This document shows, one piece after another, positions 33,933 through 36,565 of a stretch of DNA of 36,565 nt; the stretch's first letter is position 1; each line of letters begins with the position of its first letter. This DNA comes from Candidatus Adiutrix sp. (GTDB taxonomy: Bacteria; Desulfobacterota; Desulfarculia; Adiutricales; Adiutricaceae). The stretch spans positions 1 through 36,565 of the forward strand of contig JAISFR010000094.1 of NCBI GenBank assembly GCA_031263565.1, read 5' to 3'. Under the pieces are notes generated by a model. The model made no database searches. It had not been told where the DNA came from and saw nothing but the letters and a program-made list of their open reading frames with translations. A program made the translations under genes and the position numbers.

Positions 33933-34409
33933 GTGAGACAAATAGTCTGTAAAGCAACCAGTATCTGTTCATTCGCCGCCCTTGTTCTCTGGGCCATACA
34001 ATTTGGGCCTTTAAACTCTTTGAGACTGGCGGAAGGCGTCTACTCGGTCACGAGGCCGGCCCTGATAATCACGGCCCAGATGTTGTGGGTTATGTGGCTT
34101 GTCCTGCTGGCTCACGGCTCGGCTGAGGCGGAACTGTTTTGGGGGGATGTTCTCAGCTCTTTGATCAATGCGGCCAAAATGGTTTTCGGCCTTTTCATGG
34201 CGGGCGGACTTTGCGGGTATTGGTTTGGCCTGCCCCTGGTCGCCGTTATCCCGACATTCGACTCTGAGGTGGCCATATTGTGTGGCGCGGCTTTTATCGG
34301 TTACTACGCCTGTTTCATGAGCAGCGCCGGTTTAATCATGGATATCTTTTTTAACCGAGGGAAACAGCGTGAAAAGGGGGTGATCAAGCTTCGCCTGTTT
34401 CCCTGGTAA
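33933..34409 (+). CDS. Hypothetical four-helix membrane protein
   Basis: A 158-residue protein of unknown family with about four hydrophobic segments (about 9-26, 42-62, 80-105, 112-138) and a basic C-terminal tail (NRGKQREKGVIKLRLF). The start is GTG at 33933 with a modest GGAAGG upstream, so confidence in the start is low. It lies 19 bases before the ankyrin gene on the same strand, within the inverted-repeat-flanked segment, and may be cotranscribed with it. I recognise no motif. Confidence 0.55.
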   Translation: MRQIVCKATSICSFAALVLWAIQFGPLNSLRLAEGVYSVTRPALIITAQMLWVMWLVLLAHGSAEAELFWGDVLSSLINAAKMVFGLFMAGGLCGYWFGLPLVAVIPTFDSEVAILCGAAFIGYYACFMSSAGLIMDIFFNRGKQREKGVIKLRLFPW

Positions 34410-34428
34410 AAAATAAGGAGTCTCCGTC

Positions 34429-35319
34429 ATGTTGCTTATGGGTGAAATCGGGCGGTTGAAAAAAGTCCCCGGCGCAACCCTGGCTTTGATCTGTCTGGTG
34501 CTGCTGGGAGTGACTGCAACCCCGGCTTTGATCTGTCTGGTGTTGCTGGAGTTGGCGGACGGCCTTCAGGCCAAGCCGTCGCTCGACAATTACGTGGACG
34601 CGACAGTCTCCGCAGTGGCCAAAGCTGTGGCCGCCGGAGCCGACGTCAACGCCGCCGATGAAAGATATGGTACGACCCCCCTGATGGTTCTGGTCTGGAA
34701 TGAATCGAAAATCGGGGCGGCCAAGGCTGAAATTCTGCTGAAAGCCGGAGCCGACGTCAACGCCAAAGATTCCCTGGGGGAGACCGCGCTCCATAGGGCG
34801 GCCGAATTCGGCAGCCTGGATTTGGTCAAAACCCTCTTGGCCGCCGGAGCCGACGTCAACGCCGTTGATAACCTGGGCCACACGCCTTTGGCGAGAGCCA
34901 GCCGTATCGCCCCGCCCTTGCCGGCGGAAGAGCATGTGGCCCTGCTGAAATTGCTGCTTGATTCCGGGGCCGACGTTCGGCCCGGTCAGCCGGTGATTCC
35001 AGGGCAGCCCCGCATGACGCCTCTTTTGGGGGCCGCCCGCGCTTCCGCTCCCGAAGTCGTTCAGCTGCTGCTGGAAGCTGGCTGTCCGGTCGATGAAGGA
35101 ACTGAAGCCGGATTCACGCCCCTGATGTCCGCCGCCGTCAAAAATTCCAACCCGGAAACGGTCAAGGTTCTCTTAACAGCCGGGGCGGACGTCACCCGGC
35201 GCGACGACAAAGGCGAAACCGCTCTGGATAAGGTCCGGCACAACAAAAGTCCGGCCGCCGCCGAAATTTACAGTATGCTGGAGGCGGCCGTGAAGAAATC
35301 CGCGGCGCAGGAAGAATAA
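34429..35319 (+). CDS. Exported or membrane-anchored ankyrin-repeat protein
   Basis: A 296-residue protein. Its N-terminus has two near-identical hydrophobic stretches (ALICLVLLGVTATP and ALICLVLLELADG) created by a 42-base tandem duplication, acting as signal or anchor. About six ankyrin repeats follow (about 60-285) with the consensus AGADVNAxDxxGxTPL. Ankyrin repeats bind other proteins; in the periplasm they often partner catalases, toxins or lipases, but no such partner is here. The AAGGAG site precedes ATG 34429 by eight bases. Three repeats share an identical 21-base DNA segment, a sign of recent repeat expansion. Confidence 0.82.
   Translation: MLLMGEIGRLKKVPGATLALICLVLLGVTATPALICLVLLELADGLQAKPSLDNYVDATVSAVAKAVAAGADVNAADERYGTTPLMVLVWNESKIGAAKAEILLKAGADVNAKDSLGETALHRAAEFGSLDLVKTLLAAGADVNAVDNLGHTPLARASRIAPPLPAEEHVALLKLLLDSGADVRPGQPVIPGQPRMTPLLGAARASAPEVVQLLLEAGCPVDEGTEAGFTPLMSAAVKNSNPETVKVLLTAGADVTRRDDKGETALDKVRHNKSPAAAEIYSMLEAAVKKSAAQEE
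34474..34554 (+). repeat. 42-base tandem duplication in the signal region
   Basis: Copy 1 (34474-34515) and copy 2 (from 34516) match over 34 bases with two differences, after which copy 2 diverges. Both encode ALICLVLL. The period of 42 is a multiple of three, so the frame is kept. Confidence 0.85.
34633..34863 (+). repeat. Three identical 21-base ankyrin-unit repeats
   Basis: The same 21 bases, encoding AGADVNA, occur at 34633-34653, 34744-34764 and 34843-34863. Spacings are 111 and 99 bases, i.e. 37 and 33 codons; 33 is one standard ankyrin unit. Identity at the DNA level rather than only at the protein level indicates recent duplication or gene conversion. Confidence 0.85.
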
Positions 35320-35532
35320 CTCCTTATTGGAAATGCGGCCAAGCCTCATTTCCGCCATTGGACGCTGGCGCCCCGCCGGCGGATGACTCCATCCAGGTAA
35401 GGGCCGGGCGCTCGCCGGGGCCCTCGTTTTTTACCAGCAATTATCAAAGTAGGCCCGATTATAAAAATAGCCGGTCGCCCCGGAGAGGGCGACGGAGCGG
35501 AGCGACCGGTCCGGTCGGCCAATCCGTCCCCT

Positions 35533-35562
35533 GCCGGGCCAAAATCGCCCTTTTGGCCCGGC
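35533..35562. terminator. 12-bp perfect hairpin
   Basis: GCCGGGCCAAAA (35533-35544) pairs fully with TTTTGGCCCGGC (35551-35562) across TCGCCC. The A/T-rich top of the stem lies next to the loop rather than at its base, so this is not a textbook terminator. The core GCCGGGC is shared with the hairpin at 20711-20744. Confidence 0.4.
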
Positions 35563-35656
35563 TACGACCAGAGCACTTGAAGATGGAAAGCCGCTTTGAG
35601 AATCGCTGGGAAAGCGCGATTATGCCGCGTCTTTGGCTGATTAAATAGATTGCAGC

Positions 35657-35685
35657 TTGACAAGATCATCGTTGCTGTATATAGT
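35657..35685 (+). promoter_or_regulatory. Sigma-70 promoter in the gap
   Basis: TTGACA (35657-35662), a 17-base spacer and TATAGT (35680-35685) form a near-consensus promoter. No annotated gene starts close downstream; the toxin gene is about 200 bases away, across the right inverted repeat. Confidence 0.5.
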
Positions 35686-35767
35686 ATTTCCATGAGCGTT
35701 GTTAACGTGCCAATGGGGAATTGGACCCCGGCCTCACGTTGCCGACGCTCTAACTTTTTCCGTAATC

Positions 35768-35790
35768 ATACTGTCCCCTGCTGTCCCCTG
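35768..35790 (-). repeat. Right inverted repeat, partly doubled
   Basis: ATACTGTCCCCTG (35768-35780) is the inverted partner of 33789-33801. It is followed at once by a second CTGTCCCCTG (35781-35790), so the right end carries a tandem 10-base unit. Confidence 0.55.
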
Positions 35791-35847
35791 GATACCCAGC
35801 AACGTAGCCGCCAACCTTTTGATGGCCGGCAAAAGGGGTGGGCGGCC

Positions 35848-35875
35848 TTGACAAGGCACCAAAAAATAGTACAGT
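35848..35875 (+). promoter_or_regulatory. Promoter of the toxin-antitoxin pair
   Basis: TTGACA (35848-35853), a 16-base spacer and TACAGT (35870-35875) lie 17 bases before the toxin ATG. The transcript leader would be very short, about ten bases. Confidence 0.5.
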
Positions 35876-35892
35876 AAGCAAAAGAGGCTGAT

Positions 35893-36180
35893 ATGCCCAA
35901 ACCCCTGTGGACAGTGAAACTGTCACGGAAAGCCGACAAGTCTCTGGAGAGACTGCCCAAGATGGTCATCAATACCTTGGCTCTGTTGATGTCGGAGATT
36001 GAAGCCGGCGGCCCGGTACGCGGCGACTGGCCCAATTACAGCCGCTTGGATGGCCGACGGCACCATTGTCATTTAAAGAAAGGCCAACCGACCTATGTGG
36101 CCGTTTGGGAAGAAACGGAAGTCGGTGTAAGACTTGTGGAGGTGGTTTATGTCGGAACCCATGAAAAAGCGCCCTGCTGA
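35893..36180 (+). CDS. RelE-like toxin of a type II toxin-antitoxin system
   Basis: A 95-residue protein of the RelE/ParE superfamily, the group called cytotoxic translational repressor. Landmarks are WTVKLSRKADKSLERLP at the start, the core PNYSRLDGRRHHCHLKKGQP and the end VEVVYVGTHEKAPC. The basic His/Arg/Lys cluster (R56, H57, H58, H60, K62, K63) probably contacts ribosome-bound mRNA. It starts after a GAGG site and its 3' end overlaps the antitoxin gene by 32 bases, so the toxin is translated first, as in HigBA-type modules. Confidence 0.85.
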   Translation: MPKPLWTVKLSRKADKSLERLPKMVINTLALLMSEIEAGGPVRGDWPNYSRLDGRRHHCHLKKGQPTYVAVWEETEVGVRLVEVVYVGTHEKAPC

Positions 36181-36532
36181 TGACCGGATCAGCATCACTC
36201 TTACCGGTCCCAACGCCAGGCTTGGAGCTGTCTTGGAGGCCCTGCGCAAATACGGCTTTGAGACGGCGGGCGACCTGGATTCTGACGTTGGCGGAGCCGT
36301 TGCCTGGCGTGAATCCCGTCACTACCATGATCCATCCAGGCTGCCCGGTCAGATTCTGGCCGGCGCCCGATACCGGGAGAACCTGACCCAGGAAGAACTT
36401 TCCGAACGAACCGGTATCCCCCGCCGCCACATTTCCGAGATGGAGAACGGACGGCGCCCCATTGGCAAGGCCAATGCCCGTAAGCTGGCCGGGGCTCTGA
36501 ATATTGACCCCCGGCGCTTTTGGTCCATTTGA
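36149..36532 (+). CDS. XRE-family HTH antitoxin
   Basis: A 127-residue antitoxin. The C-terminal half has a helix-turn-helix (about 78-125): LTQEELSERTGIPRRHISEM, then ARKLAGALNIDPRRFW. The N-terminal half probably binds and neutralises the toxin. I chose ATG 36149, which has GGAGG (36138-36142) six bases upstream; the frame is open from a TTG at 36134, and ATG 36161 is an alternative. The 32-base overlap with the toxin gene couples their translation. The protein would also repress its own promoter. Confidence 0.85.
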   Translation: MSEPMKKRPADDRISITLTGPNARLGAVLEALRKYGFETAGDLDSDVGGAVAWRESRHYHDPSRLPGQILAGARYRENLTQEELSERTGIPRRHISEMENGRRPIGKANARKLAGALNIDPRRFWSI

Positions 36533-36560
36533 GCTTTCTTCGCCCAAAGGTGAAAGGATA

Positions 36561-36565
36561 ATGAA
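36561..36565 (+). CDS. Start of a further gene (truncated by the window)
   Basis: ATG at 36561 follows AAAGGA (36553-36558) by two bases and lies 28 bases after the antitoxin stop. Only the first codon and two bases are visible, so the product cannot be described and the start may be wrong; the ribosome-site spacing is short. Confidence 0.2.

Larger units (their letters stand above)
35320..35892. other. Long gap with hairpins and repeats
   Basis: No convincing gene. It contains overlapping alternative hairpins at 35471-35509 (CCGGTCGC with GCGACCGG, or GTCGCCC with GGGCGAC) and a perfect 12-bp hairpin at 35533-35562 (GCCGGGCCAAAA/TTTTGGCCCGGC). Further on are a promoter-like pair at 35657-35685 and the right inverted repeat at 35768-35790. 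Frames crossing the area, including one at 35650-35877, run through repeat sequence and are not accepted. Confidence 0.5.

Noticed and set aside
33618-33941. A 107-codon - strand frame
   Set aside because: It spans repeat sequence and has a composition unlike the neighbouring proteins; a different frame in the same place (33625-33732) looks more protein-like but is itself only a remnant.
35650-35877. A 75-codon frame before the toxin gene
   Set aside because: It crosses the doubled right inverted repeat, overlaps two promoters and has no ribosome site or family resemblance.

Overview
The window is GC-rich and densely coded, with a Gram-negative envelope (an autotransporter with a C-terminal beta-barrel, an ExbB/ExbD motor, undecaprenyl-pyrophosphate phosphatase). 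It carries enzymes typical of strict or facultative anaerobes: the YgeY/YgeW/SsnA/HydA/YgfK purine set and an NfnAB-type NAD(P)H:ferredoxin oxidoreductase. Together with an amphi-Trp protein and a phage-CI-type repressor, this suggests an anaerobic Desulfobacterota (delta-proteobacterial) organism, possibly gut-associated. There is no rRNA or other phylogenetic marker here, so the assignment is an inference. I see no tRNA, rRNA, CRISPR array or intact transposase.

Region 1 (1-12701, all + strand) is a purine-catabolism operon. Its order is ygeY - arcC - ygeW - ssnA - hydA - ygfK - purine permease - guanine deaminase. It is preceded by a near-perfect sigma-54 promoter (72-88). Permease and guanine deaminase supply oxopurines. 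YgfK is built like a rearranged dihydropyrimidine dehydrogenase and probably reduces the ring. SsnA, HydA and YgeY are hydrolases. YgeW and carbamate kinase would recover a ureido group as carbamoyl phosphate and then ATP. The partners ygeX and the selenium-dependent molybdenum hydroxylase are not in the window.

Region 2 (12702-13320) is AT-richer. It holds a promoter, a nested-hairpin terminator that could be a small RNA or an attenuator, and a decayed NYN-domain gene.

Region 3 (13325-20554, - strand) is a housekeeping and envelope block. In transcription order it reads: large membrane-anchored TPR protein, ExbB, ExbD, FtsB-like protein, EF-P, UppP, P1-family peptidase, acyltransferase 3.

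Region 4 (20817-24303) pairs a phage-CI-type repressor with a divergent, glycine-rich autotransporter. Between them lie a strong sigma-70 promoter, a dyad and a dispersed extragenic repeat.

Region 5 (24469-31134, + strand) holds a dGTPase, an amphi-Trp protein overlapping a PhoU-like/kinase fusion, a four-helix membrane protein behind a long structured leader, and NfnA-NfnB.

Region 6 (31135-36565) is an accessory zone. It contains a GyrI-like and a PNPOx-like gene divergent from a WYL regulator, gene remnants, and a roughly 2-kb segment flanked by 13-bp inverted repeats carrying a membrane protein and an ankyrin protein. It ends with a RelE-like toxin/XRE antitoxin pair and the start of another gene.
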